Source of the DNA: Seminavis robusta
Lineage: Eukaryota > Bacillariophyta > Bacillariophyceae > Naviculales > Naviculaceae
Length of the DNA: 50,000 nucleotides
Assembly: GCA_903772945.1 (NCBI GenBank)
Contig: CAICTM010000299.1
Location: 1-50,000, forward strand
Reading direction: 5' to 3'
Every line of letters starts with the position of its first letter. The stretch's first letter is position 1. A program made the translations under genes and the position numbers. Below the pieces are notes generated by a model. The model saw nothing but the letters and a program-made list of their open reading frames with translations. It ran no database searches and had not been told where the DNA came from. Of the stretch, positions 20,685-30,171 are shown one piece after another.

Positions 20685-21809
20685 ATGGCGAGTGAATCCA
20701 GTGAATCTTGCTTTTACCAACTCTTGGATAATGCTTTTGCGAGCGCAAATGTCATGGAAGCACCCGAATCCGACTCTGATTCGGAATATGTCCTGGACTT
20801 TGTTCCACCCGACTCTGAAACTAACACGGAAACTGTTGAAGTGGGTGGTATTGCAAGGGACGCAACACTTGACTCTGACTCGGAATCTGGTGAAGTTGGT
20901 GGTCATGCAAGGGAAACAAGAAGAGACACGGAAGAATCTGAATTCAATGTTCCTGCAACACGTGCCAACGCGGACGTTCCTGCACCCGACTCTGACTCGG
21001 AAACTGCTGAAGAGGGTGTTGTTGCAAAGGCAGCAACACGTACCACTGAAGAACCGCCACACAAGAAGGTAAAGACATGCACCAAGTTGGAGCCTGATGT
21101 GACCCTTCTGGTTGGCAATGAAGAGTACCAAGAGTACAGTCAAGCACTTTGCAGCTGGAGCAAATACTTTGAAGATGCGCTGACCAGTGGCACGAAGCGA
21201 TTCGAGATACCAGACCATGATCCCAAGGAATGGGAAATGATTGTTGCCATAACAAAGCCACTGGCCAAAGTGAAACTCACCCAGGAAAATGTTTTCAAGG
21301 CTCTTCCCTGGTTTGCCCTGCTATGCTCACCTCAAGGTTTGCAGGAATGTGAAAGCATCCTTTTGTCACTGCTAGAGGATTCCTCTGTCTGCCATGATAT
21401 TGTTTTGGACATCCTGGAAGCTAGTCTAATCTTTTGTCTTGCAGAATCCACGGCCAAGAGCTTTGCCAAAGTCAATATCATTTTGGCCAGTGCAGGATTA
21501 ATGGTAGACAAGGCATGGGTTGTGCAATTTATTACAGTTGTACAAGGCCATCAGGATTGCCTGGATGCAATGTGGGATATCCTTGGAGAACTGGTGCCCA
21601 ACACTCTCTCAGGCCAGCAAAAGAATGCTCTTATTGAAAATGGTCTTCTCACTGAAGTTGTGTCCACAAAAATGGAGGCACTCCATTTCAAGGCAGCAAT
21701 CAAGTCAGTGATATCCGCAGTGAACAAAGAACGTTCAAAACCTTCTATTCTAACGGCATTGAAACAAGACATTCAATTCAGTCCCTGGAAGAATCAACTG
21801 AAGGACTGA
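20685..21809 (+). CDS. BTB/POZ-domain protein, copy 3, with repeated acidic N-terminus, 374 aa
   Basis: ATG at 20685 (an upstream TTG frame is not a start). The N-terminal 134 residues are an expansion absent from copy 2. The pattern DSDSE, then T/S/V-rich text and a GG-A(R/K) segment recurs about three times (near ESDSDSEYVLD, LDSDSESGEVGGHARE, PDSDSETAEEGVVAKA). Then the PPHKKVKTC patch and a BTB domain starting near residue 135 (LEPDVTLLVGNEEYQEYSQ, CSWSKYFEDALTSG). The C-terminal half matches copy 2 closely, with shared CLDAMWDILGELVPNTLSG text. The acidic stretch is the variable feature of this family and may set protein-protein contacts. Confidence 0.87.
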   Translation: MASESSESCFYQLLDNAFASANVMEAPESDSDSEYVLDFVPPDSETNTETVEVGGIARDATLDSDSESGEVGGHARETRRDTEESEFNVPATRANADVPAPDSDSETAEEGVVAKAATRTTEEPPHKKVKTCTKLEPDVTLLVGNEEYQEYSQALCSWSKYFEDALTSGTKRFEIPDHDPKEWEMIVAITKPLAKVKLTQENVFKALPWFALLCSPQGLQECESILLSLLEDSSVCHDIVLDILEASLIFCLAESTAKSFAKVNIILASAGLMVDKAWVVQFITVVQGHQDCLDAMWDILGELVPNTLSGQQKNALIENGLLTEVVSTKMEALHFKAAIKSVISAVNKERSKPSILTALKQDIQFSPWKNQLKD

Positions 21810-21947
21810 TGGATGCTGTCTTGTCTTATTTCACGTCAATCCAATCGATGGAGATTTCTCGTTTGCACAAGATACCGCTACAGCTATAAAATTATTGATA
21901 TAGTTTCAACCATAACGAGTATAGATTTTTTACTGTCATTTTTAAAT

Positions 21948-22658
21948 TTACTCGTCTTTTTTCTTTTCTTCTTTCTTTTCTCCGTTACTATCATCTCCCC
22001 AATAGACGGGTGTCAGGTCATAGTCAAAGGGTCCCGACTTTCTCCATGGCAAGTACCGGATCAATTTCCAAATAAATGGTGCTGGTGATGCATCTGGAAA
22101 TGGTGGATTGGGTTGTCCCAACCCTTCGTCTTGAAACATGCGACAGGGTCCATCCCATTGTTCGACAGCTTTTTCGTCCAAGAAATCGCAAAAGACACCG
22201 ACAAACCCCAAGAAATCGACGGTGTTCATGAGTGGGACATGACAACAACCAGCGTAGTATCGATGCATGTACACTTGTTTACTGTTGGGTTCCTTCTTTT
22301 TAATGGCCAGCTTCAAATGCTCTTGCCCTTGTTCAATGGTAATGGCATTCTTGCAGAATTGAACCACCCGATTGTCCCCAAATTCCTTGCCAATCGTTTC
22401 ATCCTTGTTTCCTCCCAAGGAGGCAATATAGTTGGCATAATCGCGACAATCTTGACAGTAGCAGTATATCCGGGCCGAATCTTCATATTTGGCATGGACG
22501 TGGCCTTGAATCTTGCCGCATTTGCACTGGAGTTTCGAGGATATGGTGGGAGAAAAGTGTCGCTTGATGGCTCTCAAGACAATTGCCACACCGGCCGTGG
22601 CTGCCACGGCTGTCAGTGCCGTCGTAAGAGTGGGTGTAGAGGAAGTGGCTTCGCTCAT
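21948..22658 (-). CDS. GFA/CENP-V-like zinc protein (DUF6151 type), copy 1, 236 aa
   Basis: I place the start at ATG 22658, giving an N-terminus MSEATSSTPTLTTALTAVAATAG with one hydrophobic, possibly membrane-inserted segment followed by LRAIKRHF. The core reads LQCKCGKIQGHV (first CxC of a zinc site), YCYCQDCRDYANYI (CxxC), and FYAG/YYAGCCHVPL. These fit the CENP-V/GFA-like fold, which binds zinc through cysteine pairs; relatives include glutathione-dependent formaldehyde-activating enzymes, but no reaction can be assigned. The C-terminus is Lys/Glu-rich. It is about 90% alike to the copy at 23207, including the promoter, so the pair is a tandem duplication. A minus-strand frame running upstream to 22832 is not a better start. 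Confidence 0.8.
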   Translation of the reverse strand: MSEATSSTPTLTTALTAVAATAGVAIVLRAIKRHFSPTISSKLQCKCGKIQGHVHAKYEDSARIYCYCQDCRDYANYIASLGGNKDETIGKEFGDNRVVQFCKNAITIEQGQEHLKLAIKKKEPNSKQVYMHRYYAGCCHVPLMNTVDFLGFVGVFCDFLDEKAVEQWDGPCRMFQDEGLGQPNPPFPDASPAPFIWKLIRYLPWRKSGPFDYDLTPVYWGDDSNGEKKEEKKKDE

Positions 22659-23206
22659 GATGGTTTGAGGATGATGGCGCGGTATGTAAACTAATGTAAA
22701 GGACAGGTTTTGGCTTCCCATAAAACAAACAAATGAGCGTTGCCAGGTCGTGGATCTTGCTTCCAGACATTGGTTCGTGTTTCGTGGATCTTTGGAGCTT
22801 GGACCCAGGATCTTCCTCTCGTCGGGCAGCATTTCCAGCTCAGCAGGATTTCGTTTTTCTTTAGGCGCGTGAGAGAAGCCACAAAGCCTCCCTTTATTGG
22901 GGGTTCAGAGTAGGTAGGTGGATTATCTACGGAAGCCAGCAAGGGCCAGGCTTGGAGCCTCGTTTCGGCATGTGTCAGTATCAACCCGCCTGCATATTCG
23001 GTACTGGTACATGTCGGATCTGGTGAATGCAACTATGAACAGTCCACTAAGACTCTACCGGTACGATCGCCTTAGTTGACATCCAACCCTTTTCTTGGAT
23101 ACATCCTTCTGAACAAGATTTAGCAATTATAAAAATGTATTGATTGCTGACTGATTGAGATATCATACCAACCATAAGGTACTGTAATATCTTTTGTGTC
23201 ATTTAT
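22659..23206. other. Intergenic region between the two GFA-like copies
   Basis: It contains the promoter of copy 1. Segments near 22657-22860 match segments upstream of copy 2 (around 23918-24100), including ATGGTTTGAGGATGATGGC and a GGTTCGTGTTTCG-like block, so the duplication covered the promoter. The rest shows no gene. Confidence 0.5.
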
Positions 23207-23917
23207 TTACTTGTCTTTCTTCTTTTCTTCTTTCTTTTCTCCGTTACTATCTTCTCCCCAATAGACAGGTGTCAAGTCATAGTCAAAGGGTCCTGACTTT
23301 CTCCATGGCATGTACCGTATCATTTTCCAAATAAATGGTGCCCACGTTGGATTCGGAAACGGTGGATTGGGTTGTCCGAAACCTTCAGATTGGAACATGC
23401 GACAGGGTCCATCCCATTGTTCAACGGCTGTCTGGTCTAAAAAATCGCAAAAGACACCGACAAACCCCAAGAAATCGACGGTATTCATGAGTGGGACATG
23501 ACAACAACCGGCATAGAATTGATGAATGTAGATTTTCCCCTTGCTCTTCTTTTTCTTTTTAATGGCCAACTTCAAATGCTCTTGTCCCTGTTCAATGGTA
23601 ATGGCATTCTTGCAGAATTGAACGACGCGATTGTCTCCAAATTCCTTGCCAATCGTTTCATCCTTGTTTCCTCCCAAGGAAGCAATAAAGTTGGCATAGT
23701 CTCGACAATCTTGACAGTAGCAGTGTATTCGGAAAGAATCTTCATACTTGGCTCGGACATGGCCTCGAATCTTGCCGCATTTGCATTGGAGTGTGGAGGT
23801 TATGGTGGGAGAAAAGCGTCGCTTGATGGCTCTCAAGACAATGGCCACACTGGCCGTGGTCGCCACGGCTGTCAATGCCGTCGTGAGAGTGGGTGTCGAC
23901 GAAGTGGCTTCGCTCAT
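23207..23917 (-). CDS. GFA/CENP-V-like zinc protein (DUF6151 type), copy 2, 236 aa
   Basis: Same length as copy 1 and the same Cys layout: LQCKCGKIRGHV, YCYCQDCRDYANFI and YAGCCHVPLMN. The differences sit in the loop after LAIKKK (KKSKGKIYIHQF here versus EPNSKQVYMHRY in copy 1) and in PNPTWAPF versus PDASPAPF. The hydrophobic N-terminal segment (LTAVATTASVAIVLRAI) is kept. The zinc-binding cysteines are kept in both copies, so both are probably functional. The reaction is not assignable from sequence alone. Confidence 0.8.
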   Translation of the reverse strand: MSEATSSTPTLTTALTAVATTASVAIVLRAIKRRFSPTITSTLQCKCGKIRGHVRAKYEDSFRIHCYCQDCRDYANFIASLGGNKDETIGKEFGDNRVVQFCKNAITIEQGQEHLKLAIKKKKKSKGKIYIHQFYAGCCHVPLMNTVDFLGFVGVFCDFLDQTAVEQWDGPCRMFQSEGFGQPNPPFPNPTWAPFIWKMIRYMPWRKSGPFDYDLTPVYWGEDSNGEKKEEKKKDK

Positions 23918-24274
23918 GATGGTTTGAGGATGATGGCAGAGGTAAAGGACAGGGTTTGGCTTTTGCTTTGGAATGAGGGTTGACGGTTGTCGTGCCTTTT
24001 CAGAAGCTGATCTTTCGACATCGGGTCGTGTTTCGTTGGATCTTTTGATCTTGGATCCTTCGTCCCGGTTTCCACCCGAGGCGTCACAGTCAGCTTAGCA
24101 GGATTAATTCAGCTTTTCTTCCATTATTTTCTTCGACGTCACTCTCTTCGATTGGCTTCGTTGTTCTTCCACGCCGCCCACCAACCAATTTTTTCCAATG
24201 CAATCGCAAACCCTCCAAAGCTTTGCTCCCCTCAGGCTCATTGTTTGCCCAAGTCGACCATAAAAAGCAATACG
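23918..24274. other. Divergent promoter between GFA-like copy 2 and the Hsp70-TPR gene
   Basis: It serves both genes. In-frame codons lie upstream of the chosen Hsp70 start back to 24152, but no ATG in that frame. I see no other structure. Confidence 0.5.
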
Positions 24275-26359
24275 ATGAGTAATAGTAACAACAACGACGA
24301 CAAGAAGATGAAGGTGACTGTGGGGATTGATGTGGGTACCGAGTCTACCAAGGTGGTGCTTGGCTCGTCCCTTTCATGTGAAATTGTCCGTTCCGAAGCC
24401 GGTCTCCACACCACTCCCACGGCTGTTTCATTTAGCGGGAAGCTCCGTCACATGGGAGAGACGGCGAATCAAAAAGGCAGCAACTGCATCATTCATTTGA
24501 ATCGATTGTTGTCACTGAAGGAGAAGGATGACTTGTTGAGTAATTTTTACACGTTTCAAACACAACAGACAGACAATGACACGACAGTGGTGACGGTAGA
24601 CTACAATGGCGACTCCAACACGCAGTTTTCGGCATCGGCCGTGCTGGCCATGTTGCTCGGCAAGATTCGTTTGAGTGTCTTGGGCACTCTGCAACGAATG
24701 CAATCGGATGCTACGGACGTCCAGTACATGTTGTCCATTTCACCCGACAACACCACGACGAGTCGGGAACAACTCTTGGATGCTGCCTTTGCCGCTGGTT
24801 TGGATGCTCGCATTGTCGAATCTCCCATGGCATATGCCAGTGCCTATCAGCGCAAATTCCCACAAGCCAACAAGACAGTCCTGATGATTGATATGGGACA
24901 TGCTCAAACTTCCGTGTCGGTGGTCCAATTTGGTACAAAGGAAGAACAAGCAGAAGACAAATCCACAAAACCATCCTTCCAAGTCCTCGCTGCCAAATCC
25001 CATTCCTCCTTGGGTGCCGCCAGTGTCGATGTCCGATTGTGGCATCATTTTCAAAGCACCATGACCCAACTGAAAGATGTCAAACCCAAATCCCGCGCCG
25101 GACAACGATTGCTGGCGGGAACACACAAACTCAAGCATTTATTGTCGCAATTGCCCGAGGGATCGGTGACGGTGGAAAATATCAACGATGCCGATATTAC
25201 CCTCTCGGCGACACGTACACTATTGAGTGAATTGTGCGATCCGGATGCCCAAGCCTTGACGGAATTGATTCAATCGACACTGGCTGATCAAACAGTGGAT
25301 GCGGTGGAAGTACTGGGGGGTGGGTGTCGGATTCCCTGGGTGCAAGCGGTCATTCAAACGGTGGTCGGGAATGAACAAACATTGTCGCGGAGTTTGGACG
25401 ATACATCGGCAGCGTTGGGAGCGGCGTTGTTGGCAGAGGAGGAATCCTCCAACATTAGTGTCGAACAACAGCCATCTGCACAAGTGTTGGAACGACGACA
25501 ACAATTGCGACAGGCCGAAGTAACCATGGCCACGTTGGATGCCGAAGAAACCGCCAAGGCAGACATTCGCAATCACATGGAAGCCCAGGTGCTCGAATTG
25601 CGATCGGCCAAACATGGCAAACACGGGGCGCTGTTGCCCAATCTTGACGACTATCTCAATGGACTCGACGATTGGTTGTTTTCCGAAGAATGCGACAATG
25701 CCACACGGGAACAAATGGAAGCCAAACGCAATGAAATGGAAACCAGCACCAAAGAGAAGTGTGCGTCATACTATGCTGCCATTCAAAAAGAACAAGATGC
25801 CAAGGAAAAGGAAATGGAAGAAGAGGCCAAAAAGGCACAACTGGAAAAGAATGGTGAAGAAGACGAAGAAGATCACGACAATCGACGTTTGCCCAAGAAA
25901 CGACGTATGGAAATTGTCATGAAGAATAAGGAAGAAGCCAATGAGTTGTTCAAAGACGGAAACTGGCGCTTCGCTGCAGCTCGTTACACCAAAGCGTTGA
26001 CACATTGCGCCAAGTTTGTGGATTTGGCTCCCGACGACGTCAAGGAAGTGACTGCCTTGAAGGTCACGCTCAACTTGAACCTGGCACTGGCCTACACGAA
26101 AATGGACAATGTGGATCAAGCATTGCGAGTCTGCAACGAAGCCCTATCGTTGGACGATACGTCTGCCAAAGCGTACTATCGACGGGCATCGGTGTTCTAC
26201 GAAAAGAAGCGATGGGATGATGCCAAGAAGGATATTACTCAGGCCAAAAAGTTGGCGGAAAATGACAAGGCCATTCAAAAGCTTGGGGAGCGCATTGAGT
26301 TGCAACTCAAGAAACAAAAGCAAAAGGAAAAGAAAATGGCCAGCAAGATGTTTGGATGA
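24275..26359 (+). CDS. Hsp70/Hsp110-type ATPase fused to a TPR domain, 694 aa
   Basis: The N-terminus has a phosphate-1 loop GIDVGTESTKVVLG (from residue 17), a phosphate-2 loop MIDMGHAQTSVSVVQFG (about 204) and an adenosine motif LGGGCRIPWVQAV (about 346). The ATPase fold therefore ends around residue 385. Instead of a substrate-binding beta-sandwich there is a purely helical, charged part (about 395-545) with LDDWLFSEECDNATREQM, like the lid of Hsp110. Then a TPR domain (about 548-670): NKEEANELFKDGNWRFAAARY, LNLNLALAYTKMDNVDQAL, AYYRRASVFYEKKRWDDAK, ending in a Lys-rich tail. TPR tails often hold Hsp90/Hsp70 C-termini. The loss of the beta domain implies it does not bind clients the usual way and may act as a nucleotide-exchange factor or scaffold. 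The start ATG at 24275 is the first in frame. Confidence 0.85.
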   Translation: MSNSNNNDDKKMKVTVGIDVGTESTKVVLGSSLSCEIVRSEAGLHTTPTAVSFSGKLRHMGETANQKGSNCIIHLNRLLSLKEKDDLLSNFYTFQTQQTDNDTTVVTVDYNGDSNTQFSASAVLAMLLGKIRLSVLGTLQRMQSDATDVQYMLSISPDNTTTSREQLLDAAFAAGLDARIVESPMAYASAYQRKFPQANKTVLMIDMGHAQTSVSVVQFGTKEEQAEDKSTKPSFQVLAAKSHSSLGAASVDVRLWHHFQSTMTQLKDVKPKSRAGQRLLAGTHKLKHLLSQLPEGSVTVENINDADITLSATRTLLSELCDPDAQALTELIQSTLADQTVDAVEVLGGGCRIPWVQAVIQTVVGNEQTLSRSLDDTSAALGAALLAEEESSNISVEQQPSAQVLERRQQLRQAEVTMATLDAEETAKADIRNHMEAQVLELRSAKHGKHGALLPNLDDYLNGLDDWLFSEECDNATREQMEAKRNEMETSTKEKCASYYAAIQKEQDAKEKEMEEEAKKAQLEKNGEEDEEDHDNRRLPKKRRMEIVMKNKEEANELFKDGNWRFAAARYTKALTHCAKFVDLAPDDVKEVTALKVTLNLNLALAYTKMDNVDQALRVCNEALSLDDTSAKAYYRRASVFYEKKRWDDAKKDITQAKKLAENDKAIQKLGERIELQLKKQKQKEKKMASKMFG

Positions 26360-26810
26360 GTTAGTCAGTTGAATGCCGGTCGGTGGAATGGATCAGGGAA
26401 AGCATGTATTAGACTAGGTCCGCCGGTTGCTAGATCGTAGAGTGGAAGTTGAAAATAACTCGATCACGTTGAGTGTTTTTGACTGCGCTAGCTAGTAGTA
26501 GACAGATTTGCTATTGCATCGTTTCTTACTGCTTTGTGGGTGGGCTCTACCGCTGAGTTGTACACTGCTGTTCGGGTGGGCAAGTCCCATACCGTGGCAA
26601 CCAGTAAATATATTTCTACTTCCCTGGGTCCTTCGGTGAGACAACTGTTCGACTGTCACTCAAACTCAACCCTTTGAAGAGGGCATTGGAAATTTGGATT
26701 CACCGATCCTGCAGGATGTGCTCCAACTTCTCCTGGTCAAAAACGACCTAAACCCACCGCACGATGTTGTTGGATATTGCACGAAGCGCATGACCACTAG
26801 CAAGCACATT
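26360..26810. other. Convergent intergenic region
   Basis: It lies between the ends of the Hsp70-TPR gene and the phosphatase-kinase gene. A CTAGCTAG run occurs near 26490. No gene. Confidence 0.4.
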
Positions 26811-29204
26811 CTATGAGATTGGCAAATGATCAATGCATCGCATAGCATCGTAAATGTCCCGGGTCCAGTGGCCCCACGGTGGCTGTTTCTTGAGCATAGC
26901 GTAGAACCACAGAGCCACTTTGTGGACGTGCTTTTCAGCCTTGAATCTTTCGTCTTCGCCATGAACATATGGATAAAAATTCTCTCGAAGAATTTCCATG
27001 ATTAACTCTCTTGCTTTCTCTGGGGTAGCGCGCCAAATCTCGGAACGTTTGTTGACCACAAAACTGTTGCTCCGTCCCTTTCCAAGGATCAGCTGCTCCA
27101 CTAGGGTCGGTAGGACAACGTTTAGGTCAATGTCCAATGATGGTTTGTGCATGGCCAATGACCCAGGCGACCCCCGAATGTACGCGGCGTTCTCATCGAG
27201 TTGAATGGATCCCTTGGAATCGCCGTCAATGTCAATGAGACGACACAGACGATAGTCACGCGACACCAACACGTTGGCATTGTTAAAGTCGAATGCCTGG
27301 ACTCCCATCAGTGTCAAGTCCCGAAAGGCATTCAACAAGCTCACCAGTAACACTTTGACAGATATGAGAGTGAATTTGGATTGCATGGCTTCAATATCTG
27401 GTCTTTCCTCGGATGACGCTCGTTCCAGTGGCACCAAGTAGTCCTGCATAAACTTCTTCATGGTGTAGGTGGAGAATTCTTCTTCGTAACGTGCCAGTAG
27501 CATAGCCTCAAACTTGTATTCATTCAAATTGGAGCAATTGGCAGCCAACCCCACCCCCAGACCATAGAATTCCACCACTCGTCCATCGGAATTGAGCGAA
27601 CTGGCCAACCGAATTCGTTTGGCCAATCCAGCTTCGCTTCGATTCTCCAGAAACGCCACCATTTTGTGATAGCTAAAATGTCGTTTCACGGCCGCATCCC
27701 ACCGATCTTCCGGCGGACAGGCATCCATAAACCCCGGTTCCCGACTGTTGGTAGACGCCACGACTTTTCCCAAATCGACCCGATGCACAATGGCATTGGC
27801 TCCCATTCCCAAAATGCCTCCTTCACCGGGGGCATGAAATTGCACCGGTTCATTGGCACTGGTCGATATTCTCATGAATTGTCGCTTGTCTCGTGGATCC
27901 GGACTAAAGGAAAAGACGATTGGTTTGGTGGAACAGTAGGATTGTCCCGTGACAAAATCCCACGCTCGCAAATGCGTTGTGAGTAGATTGTATTCCAAAA
28001 AGGTGGCGGGTGCTCCGGGCCGTTCTTCGTGGACAAACGTCCAGGGTTCTTCCCATGTCAAGTTGGTGGAATCGTTGGTCTGAAAGACGGAAAAGATGAC
28101 CAAGGCAAAGCGACATTTGGAACTCCATCGGACGTGTTGTTCGTTGGTGCCTTGTGGGGTAAAAACGTCGAGTCCAAACACTTTTTGCATGAGTTCCAGC
28201 TGGACCCGTTCTTCAATGGCTTCGGTCTCGCAGGGGAAATCGTACATGTCATCGTAACCAAACATGGCCAGGACCATCCAAGACTTGGCCACTTTGGAAG
28301 ACGATGCTGGGAGGACTGAAGTGCTGCCTACGCTGCTGGCGTTGGTATTATTGTTGTTGTTCTGGTTGCTGTAATGTTTGAGTAGAAACTCATTGACGTA
28401 CTCAACGAGGCGTGCCTTGACTGCCTTAATGGATGACTCTTTGGGAATTTTGACATCCATAGTGCAAAGTCCAGGGATCAACAGTTCCACTTCTACCACT
28501 CCCAATAGCGAATTGTCCATGGTCGTTCGTCTTGCGAGCCGAGCGTTTGGATTGCCAAAGGAAAAGACTGGGTCTTCTGGAGGACCACGGGGAGTGGCTT
28601 TCTGTAGCATGGCCTCCAATTCGATCACTTGTCGTTGGAATCCTTCATTTTCCAAGACAAAGGGTCTCGTCTTGGAGAGACTGACCAGAATTTCCTCTAG
28701 CTTGTGCCCAAACAGAAGCAGCACAGCCACTGCCAAGGCAGCGGATCGATTTTGTCCGGCCACACAAAAGAACAAGACTCGACCACCCATTTCTTTAATG
28801 CGATGATAGAGTGCCTTGGCCACAATCAAATGTTGACTCGGTTCTCGAGTGTTCCAATCGTAGAGAATGGGATAAGTCACATCGTCTCGTCGCACATTGG
28901 TGAATTCATAGTCAATATTGGCGGCCTGCAATTCGTCCATGGGGAGTCGCGAAATTCCACCCGACGCACAATTCAAGACGGCCGTCACTTGCTCACGGAC
29001 CAGTGCGGGAACGTTGGATGCGTGATACTTGTTCCCGATCAACACGGCACTGCCCTCGACGAGTGCTGGACTGGGATCCGTCCATGGCTTGTTGTTGCCG
29101 TCGTGCTTGGGCATTGGTTTGGCCACATATTGACGCAATTCCTCCAGCCTTGCTTGGGCATCCGTGTCCGACAGAAATGGAGAAGGAGGGGAGGTGGTGG
29201 CCAT
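26811..29204 (-). CDS. Dual-specificity phosphatase / kinase-like fusion, 797 aa
   Basis: ATG at 29204 (an upstream TTG is not a start). Residues about 48-200 are a dual-specificity phosphatase. The P-loop VLFFCVAGQNRSAALAV has the CX5R cysteine (147) and arginine (153), and a general-acid candidate NVRRDD lies about 40 residues before. Residues about 234-280 (VEVELLIPGLCTMDVKIP then AVKARLVEYVNEFLL) look like a ubiquitin-like or RBD-type fold. The C-terminal half reads as a divergent protein kinase: Gly-rich loop ILGMGANAIVHRV (about 464), lysine in DAAVKR (507), catalytic-loop-like FDFNNANVL (Asp639, Asn644) and LIDIDGD (Asp658, for DFG). Two opposing activities in one chain are rare. The kinase may be inactive or use an unusual substrate. 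No signal peptide is seen. Confidence 0.8.
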   Translation of the reverse strand: MATTSPPSPFLSDTDAQARLEELRQYVAKPMPKHDGNNKPWTDPSPALVEGSAVLIGNKYHASNVPALVREQVTAVLNCASGGISRLPMDELQAANIDYEFTNVRRDDVTYPILYDWNTREPSQHLIVAKALYHRIKEMGGRVLFFCVAGQNRSAALAVAVLLLFGHKLEEILVSLSKTRPFVLENEGFQRQVIELEAMLQKATPRGPPEDPVFSFGNPNARLARRTTMDNSLLGVVEVELLIPGLCTMDVKIPKESSIKAVKARLVEYVNEFLLKHYSNQNNNNNTNASSVGSTSVLPASSSKVAKSWMVLAMFGYDDMYDFPCETEAIEERVQLELMQKVFGLDVFTPQGTNEQHVRWSSKCRFALVIFSVFQTNDSTNLTWEEPWTFVHEERPGAPATFLEYNLLTTHLRAWDFVTGQSYCSTKPIVFSFSPDPRDKRQFMRISTSANEPVQFHAPGEGGILGMGANAIVHRVDLGKVVASTNSREPGFMDACPPEDRWDAAVKRHFSYHKMVAFLENRSEAGLAKRIRLASSLNSDGRVVEFYGLGVGLAANCSNLNEYKFEAMLLARYEEEFSTYTMKKFMQDYLVPLERASSEERPDIEAMQSKFTLISVKVLLVSLLNAFRDLTLMGVQAFDFNNANVLVSRDYRLCRLIDIDGDSKGSIQLDENAAYIRGSPGSLAMHKPSLDIDLNVVLPTLVEQLILGKGRSNSFVVNKRSEIWRATPEKARELIMEILRENFYPYVHGEDERFKAEKHVHKVALWFYAMLKKQPPWGHWTRDIYDAMRCIDHLPIS

Positions 29205-30171
29205 GGTCAACTACTACTATTGGAGTCCAGTGTGAGCAAATGTTGTGAGGTCGAGAGCGAGGTTGATCTTCGGATTTGATTTTGGATCCTTTCGGAAATG
29301 AGAATTGGATCCAATTCGATTGTGATTCGACGGGAGCAATCGAATAATCGAATGAATCAACAGCACAAGAAGGGAAGCAAGATGTTTGGAAAGAAGGAAG
29401 AAGCTACATGTAGCGACTTGCTGGCTAGCTACTAGTAGAGGGCAAGCACGCCTTAGACTTCTTTGTAGCTGGTAGCAGTAACTTCATACGTGATACTGTT
29501 GACTAACGGTATGCTATTGTGCCTAATAAAAGATCAAAAACCTGCTAATAGTACAAGCTCTCAGGCTGAAAGAGGCAGGGTACCAGATATCATAGCACCC
29601 CACGCACTACCTATTGTCCTCGGTCCTGCTTACCGATCGCCTGAGCCAAACACGCAAAGCTTGCAAGCAAGTAGACTATCAGCAGCCACAAAATTAAACG
29701 ACCGCGGGAGTCGAGTCTACGAGTCAAGAGTGTCAAGACGGGTGCTTTCTACCTTGCATATGACGTGTGGTCATCAGAATGCTCTTGACACCTATTTGCG
29801 GTTGTGGCACCGGCAGCTTTCTGGTCTGTGATGCCCGGACACCTTTGATGACAATGAAGTCGGACCAGGATCACCGTCGATCTTACCATCCTCGTGCTTT
29901 TACCTGTTGTTTTTTGCTTACGGTCCAAAAATCCACTTTTCTTCGTCACCACTCGAGCGTGCCGGTCTTGATACACGGATCCATCAGATCTGGCTTCTCA
30001 AGCCCTTCACCTTTCAGCTTTTTTTCTTCCGCTCAACTCTTGACCTCTCTCTTGTCTCATTCTTTCGTTCTCTGAACACTACAACCACCTCTCAAACAAC
30101 CAACCAACAAACAAACTTTCTTGTTATCCGACTTTGCAACCCGCCTTTTCTTTTTGCTTTATCCATCCACC
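29205..30171. other. Divergent intergenic region, 967 bp
   Basis: Promoter space of the phosphatase-kinase gene (minus) and the fatty acid hydroxylase family gene (plus). The last 80 bases before the plus-strand ATG are pyrimidine- and CAA-rich (AACCAACCAACAAACAAAC), typical of an unstructured leader. No gene is seen. Confidence 0.45.
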
